A DNA stretch of 64,000 nucleotides from Actinomyces qiguomingii (GCF_004102025.1 NZ_CP025228.1:2914001-2978000), one strand, 5' to 3'. Counted from the stretch's first letter, positions 35,540 through 45,100 are shown. The notes: generated by a model from the letters alone, not told the origin. Numbers and translations: made by a program.

Positions 35540-36110
35540 ACCGGAGCGCGGTGCCTCGGTCCGGCATGTCGTGGGCAGGCCCGCCATCAACCGCTCGGTG
35601 TTCGCACCGAAACCCCCGCACTCGCACCGGGACCCCCGCACTTGGAGCAGGCTTCTTCTGTTAGGCCGTCTGAAAGCGCGTCCGAGACATAACAGCGCGT
35701 ATGAGACGGTCCAACCCCAGACACGGTCCAACCGCAGGAGCCCGGTCCAACCGCAGGCAGGCGATCCAACTGGGAGCGGGCGGTCCAAATCCCTGGACGA
35801 AAGGGCGCCCACGAGCGCCTGGGAGCAGCACGCCTTGCCCACGCCACCCAGGCAGGGGCGGGAAACATGCCGGCGCCGGGCACTCCCGGCGGCGTGCCAG
35901 GGCGACGTTTTGCACGACCCTGGGCGACGCTACACATCCCTCGTGCGCGTTCCACGACCGCGGACGTGCTGGGGCGGGCGATCGCCGGCAACGCTACACA
36001 GCCCTCATGCGCGTCCCACGCCCCCGGAGTGGTCGTACAACACACCAAGGTCGTGCAGCACATACATAGGCGCAGGACGAACGCCACCACCACCCCGACA
36101 CACACCCGCG
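35540..36110. repeat. Repeat-rich intergenic stretch behind Wadjet
   Basis: CGGTCCAAC starts five units at 35707, 35724, 35743, 35762 and 35781 (period about 19). A 37-nt sequence beginning ACGCTACACA occurs at 35927-35963 and, with five mismatches, at 35991-36027. Further short direct repeats (CGCACCGGGACCCCCGCAC type, AGCGCGT) lie at 35600-35700. I see no gene in 35531-36191. Confidence 0.75.
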
Positions 36111-36119
36111 ACAACCCCA

Positions 36120-36147
36120 CCACCACACCCCCAAAACCGGAAGAGCC
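36120..36147 (-). repeat. Solo ISL3-like terminus with hairpin behind jetD
   Basis: Same sequence as 6644-6670 plus one A. Here the end is extended to AAACCGG-AAGAG-CCGGTTT, a perfect 7-bp hairpin (36134-36152) about 40 nt beyond the jetD stop, so it may also terminate the Wadjet transcript. Confidence 0.55.
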
Positions 36148-36191
36148 GGTTTAGCTGCCACCGGTACTGATGATGCGGTGAGTCTATGGGC

Positions 36192-37484
36192 CTAGATCAC
36201 CCTCTGGGACGAATCGTCGTAATGATCCGCTCGGTACTCGCCCGCCGATGCACCGACGGCGACTACGGCGGCACGCAGGTGAGGCTCGGCCCAGTCCCAG
36301 GCGATGCGCTCCTGCTCCAAACGCACTCCCCCGCGGTCGAGCAGAGCAGTACGCGTCTGCTCCTCCGCTGCTGTCAGCCGGGTCAAGCGACCTGCCTGCG
36401 GGTGCGGATCAGGAACGCACAGACTATGGTGACGATCCAGTGTGGCGGTATCCATGAGTACTGAGGTCACGTCGCCGTGGTGGTGACGCATTCGATCCAG
36501 GATGGCGAAGCCGTCCTGGTCCAGGTCGCCCCAGTACACCAGGGGCAGTCTGGTAGCCCAGGGCAGTGCGCCCATGACGTCCACGGCGTAACCGCCCCCG
36601 TGTATGGCGATCACGCCTTCCATGTCCGGCAGCGACAGCAGTGATTGCCGGTTCTCACACACGACGACCACCCCTGGGGCCGGGCGGCTGCCGGCCGTCC
36701 ACATGGCTGCCAGCTGCTCAGAGTCAATCCGCAGGTGACGGATGGCGGAACCGGCGGGCATGCCCGGCGCCCGGGGGCGCAGCGCCGGATCAAGCACTAT
36801 CACGTCGCGTGGCCGCGTCTCCTGGCGCAGGCCCAGATCCCGACCGCCGGGCAGAGCGTCCAGCTCCCGGCGGGCCGCCAATAGCGTCTGCACCAGGGAG
36901 CGGTGGCGCTCCAACCACTTGGTGTCCATACCCTCCACGGGTACCTGGCGCAGCAACATGCCGGAATCGGGGTGGGCGGCCATCCAGTCGATGACGCGCA
37001 GTGCCCGGTCGAAGTTCTCCGCGTCGCATTTGCGCACCGCCGCCAGCACCTGACCGACAGCAGTCGCGCAGGCCTCCCGCGCGGCGTCGGTATCCGCTCC
37101 CCACTGGTGGGCTAGGTGATTAACGCGCCCGTTGAGCAGATCCCAGTCCTCCAGGTTCCCGGTCAGTTGCGCCACCGCCCGGGGCTCGTTGATCTCCACT
37201 CGCACCGGCACTAGCTGCCGACCCAAGCCGGACCAGGCGCGTTCCTCGAAGTTCACCCGCCAGGGCAGGGTTCCGGAGTCGGCCTTCTCCCAGGCGGAGA
37301 TCCAGCTGGCGACGTGCGCGGGGTCCCTGCGGGCCTGCGCGGCGGTGGGCGGGTGCAGCGGCAGCGCCACAGGCCAATTCGGGGCGGTTCCCGCCGCCGC
37401 CAGCCAGGTCACGACGCCGCGCCGGTAGCGCACGGCGAGCAGCTCGCGCACCTCCTGCGGGGAACGCATTGCCGTGCCCGGCAT
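36192..37484 (-). CDS. jetD: Wadjet protein JetD (TOPRIM nuclease subunit)
   Basis: 430 aa. The N-terminal DUF3322-like part (MRSPQEVRELLAVRYRRGVV, WLERHRSLVQTLL) is followed by a DUF2220/TOPRIM domain whose metal residues are visible: Glu277 in VVCENRQ and the DxD in YWGDLDQDGF (Asp320, Asp322). JetD cuts the circular plasmid DNA that the JetABC complex has extruded. The start at 37484 follows the jetC stop by one base, so it is the last gene of the operon. Confidence 0.93.
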   Translation of the reverse strand: MPGTAMRSPQEVRELLAVRYRRGVVTWLAAAGTAPNWPVALPLHPPTAAQARRDPAHVASWISAWEKADSGTLPWRVNFEERAWSGLGRQLVPVRVEINEPRAVAQLTGNLEDWDLLNGRVNHLAHQWGADTDAAREACATAVGQVLAAVRKCDAENFDRALRVIDWMAAHPDSGMLLRQVPVEGMDTKWLERHRSLVQTLLAARRELDALPGGRDLGLRQETRPRDVIVLDPALRPRAPGMPAGSAIRHLRIDSEQLAAMWTAGSRPAPGVVVVCENRQSLLSLPDMEGVIAIHGGGYAVDVMGALPWATRLPLVYWGDLDQDGFAILDRMRHHHGDVTSVLMDTATLDRHHSLCVPDPHPQAGRLTRLTAAEEQTRTALLDRGGVRLEQERIAWDWAEPHLRAAVVAVGASAGEYRADHYDDSSQRVI

Positions 37485-37485
37485 A

Positions 37486-40400
37486 TCAGCTCTTCCCGTC
37501 CTCGGCGGGGGCGCCGTCCTCAATGAGGATTTGTCCGATCTGCGAGTCGCGTCCGGTGGGGTTGGATACGGTGGCGGCACCGCCCACGTGCGGGCCAATC
37601 ACTTGCAGCATCTTCAACGGGGTGGCCAGCACGAGCTGGAAACGGAAGGAGTCAAAGACCTCCAGGCTCGCCCGGGTGAAGTTCACGTCGGTTTTGTCGA
37701 AGGCCTCGTCCAGGGCGACGGTCCCGTAGCGGGGCGCCTGCGCGCCGGCATCGGCCAACTGGTAGCGCAGCGCCGCTGCCAGGCAGAAGGTGACCAGCTT
37801 CTGCCCCTGCCCGCCGGAGCGGCCGCCACTGCCCTCGTAGACGTCGATCATGGCGCCGGAGTCGTCGTACTCGACGGCCACGAAGGTGATGTGCAGGCGC
37901 GTGTCTAGCACTCGACGCCGCCAGCTGCGGTCCGTGGTCTCGGCGGAGCCGAGCCGCTCGAGCAGGGCGTTCATCCTTCCGAAGCGTGCCTCGGCTCCGG
38001 CGGCATCATCCCGGTTGAAGGCGCCCTCGGTTATGGCCTTGAGGTCGGCGAGGAACTCCGTCACCTCCCCGGAGCGGCATGAGCGCGTCTCGATGCGCAG
38101 CCAGTGCTGCTTCTCGCGGTCGAAGGGGGTGGCGGCCAGCGACTCGTTGACCGGCGTGATGCGTTTACGCACCTGGCGGTCGGAGCCCTGGATTCGGAAG
38201 GCCAGCTGCCCCAGGTTGTTCTGCGACTGTTCCGCCAGCAGCTTGTGGAAGCGCTCCTCGAACTCCGGCAGTCGGTCGGAGCGCAACTGGTCGAGCAGCA
38301 GCAGGAAGTCGGGGACCGAGGCGACGTCGTCGGGCACCAGGTTGACGGCGCGGCCGGGCCACTGCTGCGCGTACAGGCGCTGCTGGCGCAGGAGCCGGTT
38401 CTCGGCGGCGCCGAGGGCGCCTTGGGCGCGTCTCTCCTCGGTTTGCAGGTCCTGGCGGACAAGACCGACGAGTCTGCCGATGCTCGCCCGGTTCAGGGTG
38501 CGTCCATGCGCACGCAGTCGCTCTTGCAGCTCCTGCGCCTCAGTCTGGGTCAGTTCACGTCCGGCCAGCAGCTGCTCGGCGTCGGAGATGGTCCGCTCGC
38601 AGCGGCGCGCCGCCTCCTCCAGGCTCCCCCGCGTGGCCAGGCTCTCCTCGAGTTCGGCGTGCAGGATACGTCCCTGTTCACGCAACTGCTCATGACGACG
38701 GCGTAGGGGCGCTAGTTCCTTGTCCGCCGATTCCAGGGCATTGCGTAGCGTGTCCAGTTCGGCACGCAGGCGGGCGGCACGCTCCTGGCCTGCGGCAACG
38801 TCGATCTCCTCCCAACCGACCGCGGCAACGCGCGTGTAGGCATTGGCGCGCCGCACACGTTCGCGGCGCTCTTCCTCCAGGGAGGCGATTCGCTGCTGTG
38901 CCCGCTCACGATCCTGCTCGGCCCGGGCCAGACGCCCGCGCAGCTCCTCCACCAGCTCCTCGTTGCGAGTGCCGATCACCCAACGGGAGGTGTCGTCAAT
39001 GCGGAAACGGTCGTCCTTGATGTGCCGGGAACCGCCCTTCACCAGCCCCTGGATGGTCAGGGCCCGGCGGTGTGCGGACAGTTCGGCGACGTCGTCGACG
39101 CACACATGCGGGAAGCGCCGCGACAGCTCGGCGCGCATCCACTTCTCGAAACGTCCCGGGGCGACGGCGAGCTTGCGTGCCGCGGCCCGCGGATCGGTCG
39201 ACTCCACACGGGTGTCGGTCAGGTCAGCGCGTACGAACTCCAGGCGCATCCCCAGGTGCTGGTCGTTGATGAGCCGCGCGACCTGTTCGAACAGTGCCTC
39301 AGGAACCACCAGGGTGCGGGCGAATCCGCCCATGAGCCGCTCCAGTGCGCCGGCCCATTGCGGGGCGGTGATATCGGCGAGCTCACCGGCATAGGGCAGT
39401 GCGGCCGGCGGCTGCCCGATGGTGTCGGCCAGGCGGTCGCGCAGTTCGCTGCGGCGAGAGTCGATGCGGGAGCGGCGGCGAGCCAGCGAGGACAGTTCCT
39501 GCCTGAGCGCACTCAGCCGGGCGTCGGCCTCGGCGCGTCGGGCAATCGGTTCGGCCAGGCGGTCCGCGTCCTGGACCGCGGCGAGATGGTCGGCCTCCTC
39601 CTGCAGTACGCGGGTGACGCGGGCGTGCTCGGCGCGGCTGGCGGGCGGATCCACCTCCAGCTGCGCCAGCTGATCCGCGTAGTCTCGGTGGGCCCGCCGC
39701 CTGCGATCTAGATCGGCCTCGGCTGCCTCCAGGGCGTTCTCCGCATCGGTGAGTCTGCCGCCACCACCCTGGATGATCGCATCGCGCATGGTCTGCTGAT
39801 CGGCCTCGTTGGCCTCCAGGTCGGCTCGCAGCTGCATTAGCTGGGCGTCCAGGTCGGTGCGCCGGGCGTGGATGCGCTCCAGCTCGTGCTGAGCCTCCTC
39901 GCGGCTGACGCGAGCCTCGTACACGGGCAGCAGGTCCTGGTGATGTCGGGCCCGGTCACGGGTGCGTTGGGCGGCCTCGCGACGTTTCCAGTCCTGGCGC
40001 AGCGGGTCTAGCACCTCCACCTGTTTGCGGGCGTCAACCACGGCGGCGTGGGCAGCCCGCAGCTGGACGAACTGCTCCACCGCGGTATCGGCCAGGTTGA
40101 AGGTGTCGGGCTCGTCCAGCATGAAAGTACGCAGCAGCGCATCCAGCGAGTTCAACGACTTAGCGGCCAGGGCGCGGTGCAGCAGCCGCTGCGCGGTAAG
40201 CGTGCCGATACCCAGTCGGCGGCGCAGGGCAGCACCGAAGTTCGGGTAGCGGCCGGATACCTGGGCGCTGGGGAAGGCACTGGTGATGCGCCGGGCGTTG
40301 ATACCCCGGTGGATCAGCGGGACCCACTCGGTCAGGTCGATCGGGCCGTCCAGTAGCACGAAGGCGCTGGACAGGTCTTGTGCGGACAGGGAGGAGCCCT

Positions 40401-40869
40401 TGACGTGGAACACGCGTACGGCACTGACGGTGGTAACGGCTGTGTGCTCCCCGGCGCCGACAGGCGCGCCATTGGTCCAGGTCATGGAGATGGCCGAGCA
40501 GGTGGGGCCGGTGCGCAGGTGGGCGGTGCGGATCTCCTGGGTCTCGTCGTCGGACTGTTTGCGGTAGGCGCCGCGCACATAGGACATCAGGCCGCGTTCA
40601 CGGTCCCCGGTGGTGGTGCCGGAGGCGGCGGCGTTGAAACGCGCCTCGCCAGGGGGCACCATGATGGCGGTCATGGCATCCAGGATGGAGGACTTGCCCG
40701 ACCCGGACTCGCCGGTCAGCAGCAGGCCGCGCCGCGGCACGGAGATCACATGGTGGTCGGTGAAGGTGCCCCAGTTGATCAGCTGCATCTCGGCGAGTCG
40801 GTACTGTCCGGGCGCCGGTTCTGCCACGGCGGGATCGGCGGCATCGAGGGCGTCGAAGAGATCAGGCAT
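37486..40869 (-). CDS. jetC: Wadjet protein JetC (SMC/MukB-like ATPase)
   Basis: 1127 aa. Walker A TGESGSGKSS at about residues 52-61, long Arg/Glu/Ala coiled coils (about 270-480 and 640-900) interrupted by a hinge-like region, and near the C-terminus the ABC signature RSGGQGQKL and Walker B VALDEAFDKTD. This is the DNA-loop-extruding motor of the condensin-like complex. The ATG at 40869 overlaps the jetB stop by 8 nt. Confidence 0.95.
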   Translation of the reverse strand: MPDLFDALDAADPAVAEPAPGQYRLAEMQLINWGTFTDHHVISVPRRGLLLTGESGSGKSSILDAMTAIMVPPGEARFNAAASGTTTGDRERGLMSYVRGAYRKQSDDETQEIRTAHLRTGPTCSAISMTWTNGAPVGAGEHTAVTTVSAVRVFHVKGSSLSAQDLSSAFVLLDGPIDLTEWVPLIHRGINARRITSAFPSAQVSGRYPNFGAALRRRLGIGTLTAQRLLHRALAAKSLNSLDALLRTFMLDEPDTFNLADTAVEQFVQLRAAHAAVVDARKQVEVLDPLRQDWKRREAAQRTRDRARHHQDLLPVYEARVSREEAQHELERIHARRTDLDAQLMQLRADLEANEADQQTMRDAIIQGGGGRLTDAENALEAAEADLDRRRRAHRDYADQLAQLEVDPPASRAEHARVTRVLQEEADHLAAVQDADRLAEPIARRAEADARLSALRQELSSLARRRSRIDSRRSELRDRLADTIGQPPAALPYAGELADITAPQWAGALERLMGGFARTLVVPEALFEQVARLINDQHLGMRLEFVRADLTDTRVESTDPRAAARKLAVAPGRFEKWMRAELSRRFPHVCVDDVAELSAHRRALTIQGLVKGGSRHIKDDRFRIDDTSRWVIGTRNEELVEELRGRLARAEQDRERAQQRIASLEEERRERVRRANAYTRVAAVGWEEIDVAAGQERAARLRAELDTLRNALESADKELAPLRRRHEQLREQGRILHAELEESLATRGSLEEAARRCERTISDAEQLLAGRELTQTEAQELQERLRAHGRTLNRASIGRLVGLVRQDLQTEERRAQGALGAAENRLLRQQRLYAQQWPGRAVNLVPDDVASVPDFLLLLDQLRSDRLPEFEERFHKLLAEQSQNNLGQLAFRIQGSDRQVRKRITPVNESLAATPFDREKQHWLRIETRSCRSGEVTEFLADLKAITEGAFNRDDAAGAEARFGRMNALLERLGSAETTDRSWRRRVLDTRLHITFVAVEYDDSGAMIDVYEGSGGRSGGQGQKLVTFCLAAALRYQLADAGAQAPRYGTVALDEAFDKTDVNFTRASLEVFDSFRFQLVLATPLKMLQVIGPHVGGAATVSNPTGRDSQIGQILIEDGAPAEDGKS

Positions 40870-41644
40870 CGGTCGTCTCCCCATCGGCTGGTGCCTGCGC
40901 GACGGCCTGTCCAAAGCCCTCGTCGGCTGCCGTGTCCTCCCGGTCACCGGTCTCCTCCGCCCGTTGACCGCGGGCCGCCAGGTACTCGGCCTCGAGCCCG
41001 GCCACGACGTCGGGGGTGACGATCAGGGCGAGGATCGGCATGATCTCGTAGCGGTCGTCCGCCTCCAGCGGGGTGAGGATCTTGTAGTCCACCATGCGTT
41101 TGACGGCGGCACGGGCGCGCCTGGCCACCAGGGCGAGGTCCGTATCCCCGGGGTCGCGGTATTGGGACAGGTTGTCGACCATCTCCTCCATGCCCACATA
41201 GGCGCGCTCCCCCGCCGCCGCGGCGCGCAGCAGTAGGTGACGTAGGTGCAACAGCAGGGCGGTGTCGGCGAAGCTGAGTGTCACCTTGCGCATGAGTCCC
41301 GGTCCGGCACCGTCGATATCGGCGTTGCGGGCGAAGGCGATCTCCTCATCCAGATCCACAGCCAGGTCCAGGAAGAGGTCTGCCAAGCGGGAACGGATGA
41401 TGCGCTCATGGGCGACTAGTGTGGCCCACAGGTTGGGAGCGGTGCTCTGGGAGACGTAGGGGCCCTGCACCAGGCGCACCAGCACGGCGCGGACCTCGGC
41501 TGGCAGGGTGCCGGTGTCCCCGGGCCACAGGGCGTCGGCCAACTGGGTGTCGTCTGCGGCCGATGCCTCAGAGGCGGCGGCTTCGGGTTCTGCCACAGCG
41601 GACATGGCAGTCGGGGTGTCGACGTCGTCCGTGGGCATGGTCAT
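40862..41644 (-). CDS. jetB: Wadjet protein JetB (MukE-like, DUF4194)
   Basis: 260 aa. An Ala/Glu-rich N-terminus precedes the DUF4194 core (RAVLVRLVQGPYVS, LLLHLRHLLLRAAAAGERAYVGMEEM, RARAAVKRMVDYKILTP, YEIMPILALIVTPD), which has a winged-helix look. It is the kite-like subunit that joins JetA and JetC. The start overlaps jetA by ATGA. Confidence 0.92.
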   Translation of the reverse strand: MTMPTDDVDTPTAMSAVAEPEAAASEASAADDTQLADALWPGDTGTLPAEVRAVLVRLVQGPYVSQSTAPNLWATLVAHERIIRSRLADLFLDLAVDLDEEIAFARNADIDGAGPGLMRKVTLSFADTALLLHLRHLLLRAAAAGERAYVGMEEMVDNLSQYRDPGDTDLALVARRARAAVKRMVDYKILTPLEADDRYEIMPILALIVTPDVVAGLEAEYLAARGQRAEETGDREDTAADEGFGQAVAQAPADGETTDA

Positions 41645-43107
41645 CGCGGCTCCTCGAAGGGCTCGGGGTTTTCAAAACGGTAAGTGCTGGTGACGCGGGC
41701 CGCAACCATCGCCTCCCCCTGCCGCCACGAGACGTGCTCGTCCTTACCGGTTGGCCTCCCGTGACGGGTTCCAAGCACATACAGGCCGACCACGGAGGCC
41801 AGCCCCTGAGTGGCGGGGTACTGGGCGAGCACCTGGCCGATGGTGGCCGGACCGCGGGCGCGCAGGGTCCGGGCCACATTGGCGCGTAGCTCCTCGAAGT
41901 CGATCTCGGATTCGCGCACCAGGGCGTGCAGCGTCTGCCAGTCCACGGCGGTACCGCGGCGGGTGGTGACCTGCCGGGGCGCCTCCACCTCGGAGGGCAC
42001 GTGCAGGGCCAGGCGCCCCACCGAGCGCAGGCTCGCCGTCGTCAACTCCATCTGCCATTCCATGCGGTCCAGCAGCCTCAGGGAGCCGGCCGCCTCCACG
42101 CCGGCATGTTGGGCGGCACGCAGCCTCTCCCCCAGTTCTCGGTAGGCCTCGAACTGCCGGGACTGGACGAACTGGCGCAGGGAGCGGGAGAAGTTGCCCA
42201 TGGTGCGAGACACGTCCAGGGATTCCTCCTGCAGCCGCAGCAGGTAGTCGCTCAGGTAGGCCATGGTGCCCGCGGGCACGTGCTCGGTAAGCGGCCGTGC
42301 GGCGAGGGCGTCGACGGCGTCGGTGAAGCGGCTGCCCGACTCGGCGTCCATGACCAGGCCGTAGAAGGCATCGAAGGACCGGCCCTCGGGGCTGTCGTGA
42401 ATGCGGTCCACACCCAAGAAGACATCTTCAAGTACGTCACCTTGCGGGGAGTCGTCCTCAATGAGGTCCTGACGCAGGCGGCGGTTGAGGGAGGCCATGG
42501 ACTGGCGCACGCGTGCGAAGTCGGCCGGAACATCGCGGGCGTCGCGCATCACATCCATCAGTCTGGCGGCCGCCACCCGCGGATCGGCGGGTGCGAAGTC
42601 ACCGGCCCGAGTGCGGGCGATGCGCTCATCAATGCGTCTACGCTCCGCTTCCAGGGCGGACAGGCGGGAGCCGAGGGAGTCGTCGGTGTCGTGCGCCAGA
42701 CGCTCCAGCTCGTCCATGATCATGGTCAGGCGCGATTCGGTGACGGTGGAGCGTGGTTCGGCCAGCTTCTCCAGGAAGCGGATGGCGTCATGTCCAGCGG
42801 GCGAGAGCTCAAAAACCTCGCCGCGCCCAGCCGGGGCCGGGTGCCTTATCAGCAGGCCGGAGCGCAGCCAGTCGGCGCAGTACGCACGGGCGGTGCGGTC
42901 AAGTTCGAAACCCTGGCGGCGTAGTTCCTCCAGGTCGGCATCGATGAGCTCGTAAAGCTCGGCGGCGGGTAGGCTCCGATCCTCCCCGCCCAAATAGGTG
43001 GCCAACTCTGCGGCTACAACGGGCATCGTCTCTTGGCGCATGAGTGCCAGAATCGGCGACTGCTCACGCAGGCGCTGCAGCGCCAACGCCATGGTCACCG
43101 CAGACAT
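41641..43107 (-). CDS. jetA: Wadjet protein JetA (MukF-like kleisin, DUF3375)
   Basis: 488 aa. The DUF3375 family start is ALALQRLREQSPILALMRQ; winged-helix region YELIDADLEELRRQGFELDRTARAYCADWLRSGLLIR; then long helical segments (SALEAERRRIDERIARTRAG) and a C-terminal WREGEAM-like segment (SWRQGEAMVAARVT). First gene of the operon, with GAGAGAGGA 9-10 nt upstream of the ATG at 43107. High GC like its chromosomal surroundings. Confidence 0.92.
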   Translation of the reverse strand: MSAVTMALALQRLREQSPILALMRQETMPVVAAELATYLGGEDRSLPAAELYELIDADLEELRRQGFELDRTARAYCADWLRSGLLIRHPAPAGRGEVFELSPAGHDAIRFLEKLAEPRSTVTESRLTMIMDELERLAHDTDDSLGSRLSALEAERRRIDERIARTRAGDFAPADPRVAAARLMDVMRDARDVPADFARVRQSMASLNRRLRQDLIEDDSPQGDVLEDVFLGVDRIHDSPEGRSFDAFYGLVMDAESGSRFTDAVDALAARPLTEHVPAGTMAYLSDYLLRLQEESLDVSRTMGNFSRSLRQFVQSRQFEAYRELGERLRAAQHAGVEAAGSLRLLDRMEWQMELTTASLRSVGRLALHVPSEVEAPRQVTTRRGTAVDWQTLHALVRESEIDFEELRANVARTLRARGPATIGQVLAQYPATQGLASVVGLYVLGTRHGRPTGKDEHVSWRQGEAMVAARVTSTYRFENPEPFEEPR

Positions 43108-43229
43108 GGGTGGGTTCCTCTCTCGTAGCACGCAGCATCCAGCCGTCGATCCCGACGACAAGCGTAAGCCTAATCCCAAGGGGTTCGGCGAAGTCAGTGG
43201 TTGGTTGCCTAATGGCCGGGCTTTCAGTG

Positions 43230-43585
43230 TGTTAAAACGGGTACGGCGCGGCCTGTCAAGCCCCGGGTTGCGTAGAGGTTGTTTATCTGGCGCGGCGTAT
43301 GCCGGCTGGGGTTGGTTGGTGGTGGTCTGCTTGCAGACGTCTTCGGCGTCGGCGTTGTCGGTGTCTTCTTGTGATGGTGGGATGTAGGCCAGGTCGTGCT
43401 CGATCGGAGCGTGTATGCCTATGACGGAGTGAGGCCGGGTCGTGCCAGGCCAGTTGCGCCCACTCGGCGGTGGCGAACACGGGCGTCGTCGATACCCTGC
43501 CTGGGGTGCCGTGAGCGTCGAGGTAGTGGCGGCCTAAGGATGAGTTCGGCCCCGTACAGCCAGTATCAGGGCCCCGGCCTCCGCG
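43230..43585 (-). pseudogene. IS3-family transposase remnant, 3' part
   Basis: On the minus strand one frame reads VFATAEWAQLAWHDP and, after a shift, HSVIGIHAPIEHDLAYIPPSQ. These resemble the ATAEWVxWxN..RLHS.LGY.PP end of IS3-family OrfB transposases. The frame is broken and no intact ORF remains. The ISAs1 element is inserted at its right edge. Confidence 0.5.
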
Positions 43586-44927
43586 CAGGGGCTCGGCAAA
43601 GTTGGTGTGTGGTTAGGGGGTTGTTAGGAGTTTGATGGCTTTGGTGGGTCTTCGTGTCATGGCCCGGTTGGCTGAGGCGATGCTGGTGGTGGCCGGGTCG
43701 TCGTAGATGGTGCGGATCAGGCTTATGGCCAGGTTCCGCAGGGTGGCCATCACCTGCGGCCCGGAGCCGGTGCGCAGTTGGTGGCGGTCCTCGTCATAGG
43801 TCACGTCCCGTACCCAGTGGAGTCGGTTTTCTATCGCCCAGTGGCCTTGTATCCAGGCGGCGACTTGCTCGGGCGGGGCCTGCTCGGGCGGTATGGAGCA
43901 GACCAGGTAGACGACCTCGGTGGTGCGCTTGGACTTCTTGCTGCCGTCGGGCTGGTGCTTGGTGGTGGTGCGGGTGCGGCGTACCTGTAGTACTTGGGCC
44001 GCCCCGGGAAACTCAATCCAGTCCGGCGTTGCCACGGCTTTGATGGTGCGGCGCACCCGTCTACCGTGGGAGGTGTCAACCCCCGACACGGCGGGGACGT
44101 CCTTCCAGGGCAGGGCCTTGAGCTTGGCTTTGAGGCCGGGCTGGTTGTTCTTGACCGTCAGCAGGTAGTCGGCGCCCCGGTCGCGTATCCACTGCGCTGT
44201 GTCGGTCTGGGTGTGCAGTGCGTCAGCAGTCACGACCGCGCCGGTAAGGTCATGGGGCGCCAGCAGCTGTTTCAGGGCGGGTATCTCACTGGTCTTGTCG
44301 GCCACGCGCTGCTGGGCCACCACCGCCCCGGTGCCCTGGTCCAGCGCCGCCAGCAGGTGCGGCACCCCACCGCCACCATCATCACCGTCTCCGCTGTTGT
44401 TGTTCTTGGGTTTGGCGCCGCGCATGGTCTTGCCGTCCACCGCGATAATCCTGCGTCCGTCGATGGTGCCGGTGCGGGTGAGCACCCACGAGGCGATCCG
44501 AGCGTCAAGGTCGTCGGCGTCCAGGCCGGCCAGGGCGCGGCGGATCGTCGACTCCGACGGGATGCCCCGGTCTTGTGGTAGTCCCAGCTGCTGTAGTTGG
44601 CCGCCGGTCAGGTCCTGGGCGTGCTCCCAGATCGCCAGCAGGGTGCGGCAGCCGGCCAGCACCCCCACCGCCGCCAAAGCCAGCACCACATCGAGTCGGT
44701 GACGGCACCCGCGCCGATCACGCGGGTCCGGGACAGTGGCGAACACCCCTGTCAGGGGCTGGCGCGACAAGGCAGGAGTGGTGGATGATGACACAGCGGC
44801 GCGACCTTCCGTGATGATGTTGATTTAGCACCACATATCCTCACCGGCGGGTCGCGCCGCACCCCCACCAACACGCCGAAAAACCCTAACAACCCCCAAC
44901 CCAGACACCGACTTTGCCGACCCCCTG
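43586..44927 (-). mobile_element. ISAs1-family insertion sequence, apparently intact
   Basis: Inverted ends CAGGGGCTCGGCAAAGT (from 43586) and CAGGGGGTCGGCAAAGT (minus strand from 44927), differing at one position, with further similarity inward (GGTGT, TTGTTAGG). A 10-bp direct repeat flanks it. Length 1342 bp and it contains one full transposase ORF. Confidence 0.92.
43613..44794 (-). CDS. ISAs1-family transposase
   Basis: 393 aa. An N-terminal DDE_Tnp_1-associated segment (FATVPDPRDRRGCRHRLDVVLALAAVGVLAGCRT) is followed by IAVDGKTMRGAK (first catalytic Asp), VVTADALHTQ (second Asp) and HWAIENRLHWVRDVTYDED (Glu of the YREK-type motif region). The frame is intact from start to stop, so the element may still be active. 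Confidence 0.95.
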   Translation of the reverse strand: MSSSTTPALSRQPLTGVFATVPDPRDRRGCRHRLDVVLALAAVGVLAGCRTLLAIWEHAQDLTGGQLQQLGLPQDRGIPSESTIRRALAGLDADDLDARIASWVLTRTGTIDGRRIIAVDGKTMRGAKPKNNNSGDGDDGGGGVPHLLAALDQGTGAVVAQQRVADKTSEIPALKQLLAPHDLTGAVVTADALHTQTDTAQWIRDRGADYLLTVKNNQPGLKAKLKALPWKDVPAVSGVDTSHGRRVRRTIKAVATPDWIEFPGAAQVLQVRRTRTTTKHQPDGSKKSKRTTEVVYLVCSIPPEQAPPEQVAAWIQGHWAIENRLHWVRDVTYDEDRHQLRTGSGPQVMATLRNLAISLIRTIYDDPATTSIASANRAMTRRPTKAIKLLTTP

Positions 44928-44937
44928 GGCCTCCGCG

Positions 44938-45100
44938 AAGCCCAAAGGAAATCGCCCTTCGACCCCATCGAGGCCATCTCATCACAGTCCGAGCGGAGCC
45001 TGCCAGCACTCGGATCGCCCGGTACTGCACCCTGTTACCTTGTTGGTGGTTCCGGGTGGTCCGGCGCAGGGCCAGCCGCTGTGGACTTGATATCTTGCCC
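44938..45100 (-). pseudogene. IS3-family transposase remnant, upstream part
   Basis: On the minus strand, directly before the ISAs1 insertion, MASMGSKGDFL is readable; it resembles the SMGSKGDxYDNA motif of IS3-family OrfB. With the piece at 43230-43585 it would form one interrupted, decayed gene. The rest of 45100-45356 shows nothing I can name. Confidence 0.4.

Larger units (their letters stand above)
43576..44937. repeat. 10-bp target-site duplication flanking the ISAs1-family element
   Basis: GGCCTCCGCG occurs at 43576-43585 and again at 44928-44937, directly outside the two IS ends. Confidence 0.9.

Noticed and set aside
36134..36152. Reading all GGCTCTTC-type ends as simple transcription terminators
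   Set aside because: The hairpin is perfect only here; at 6644, 49434 and 57149 the palindrome is absent while the end motif is kept, and two loci lie upstream of genes.
41926..42924. 332-codon plus-strand frame opposite jetA
   Set aside because: Shadow; no family pattern, and jetA is the first gene of a coherent operon.
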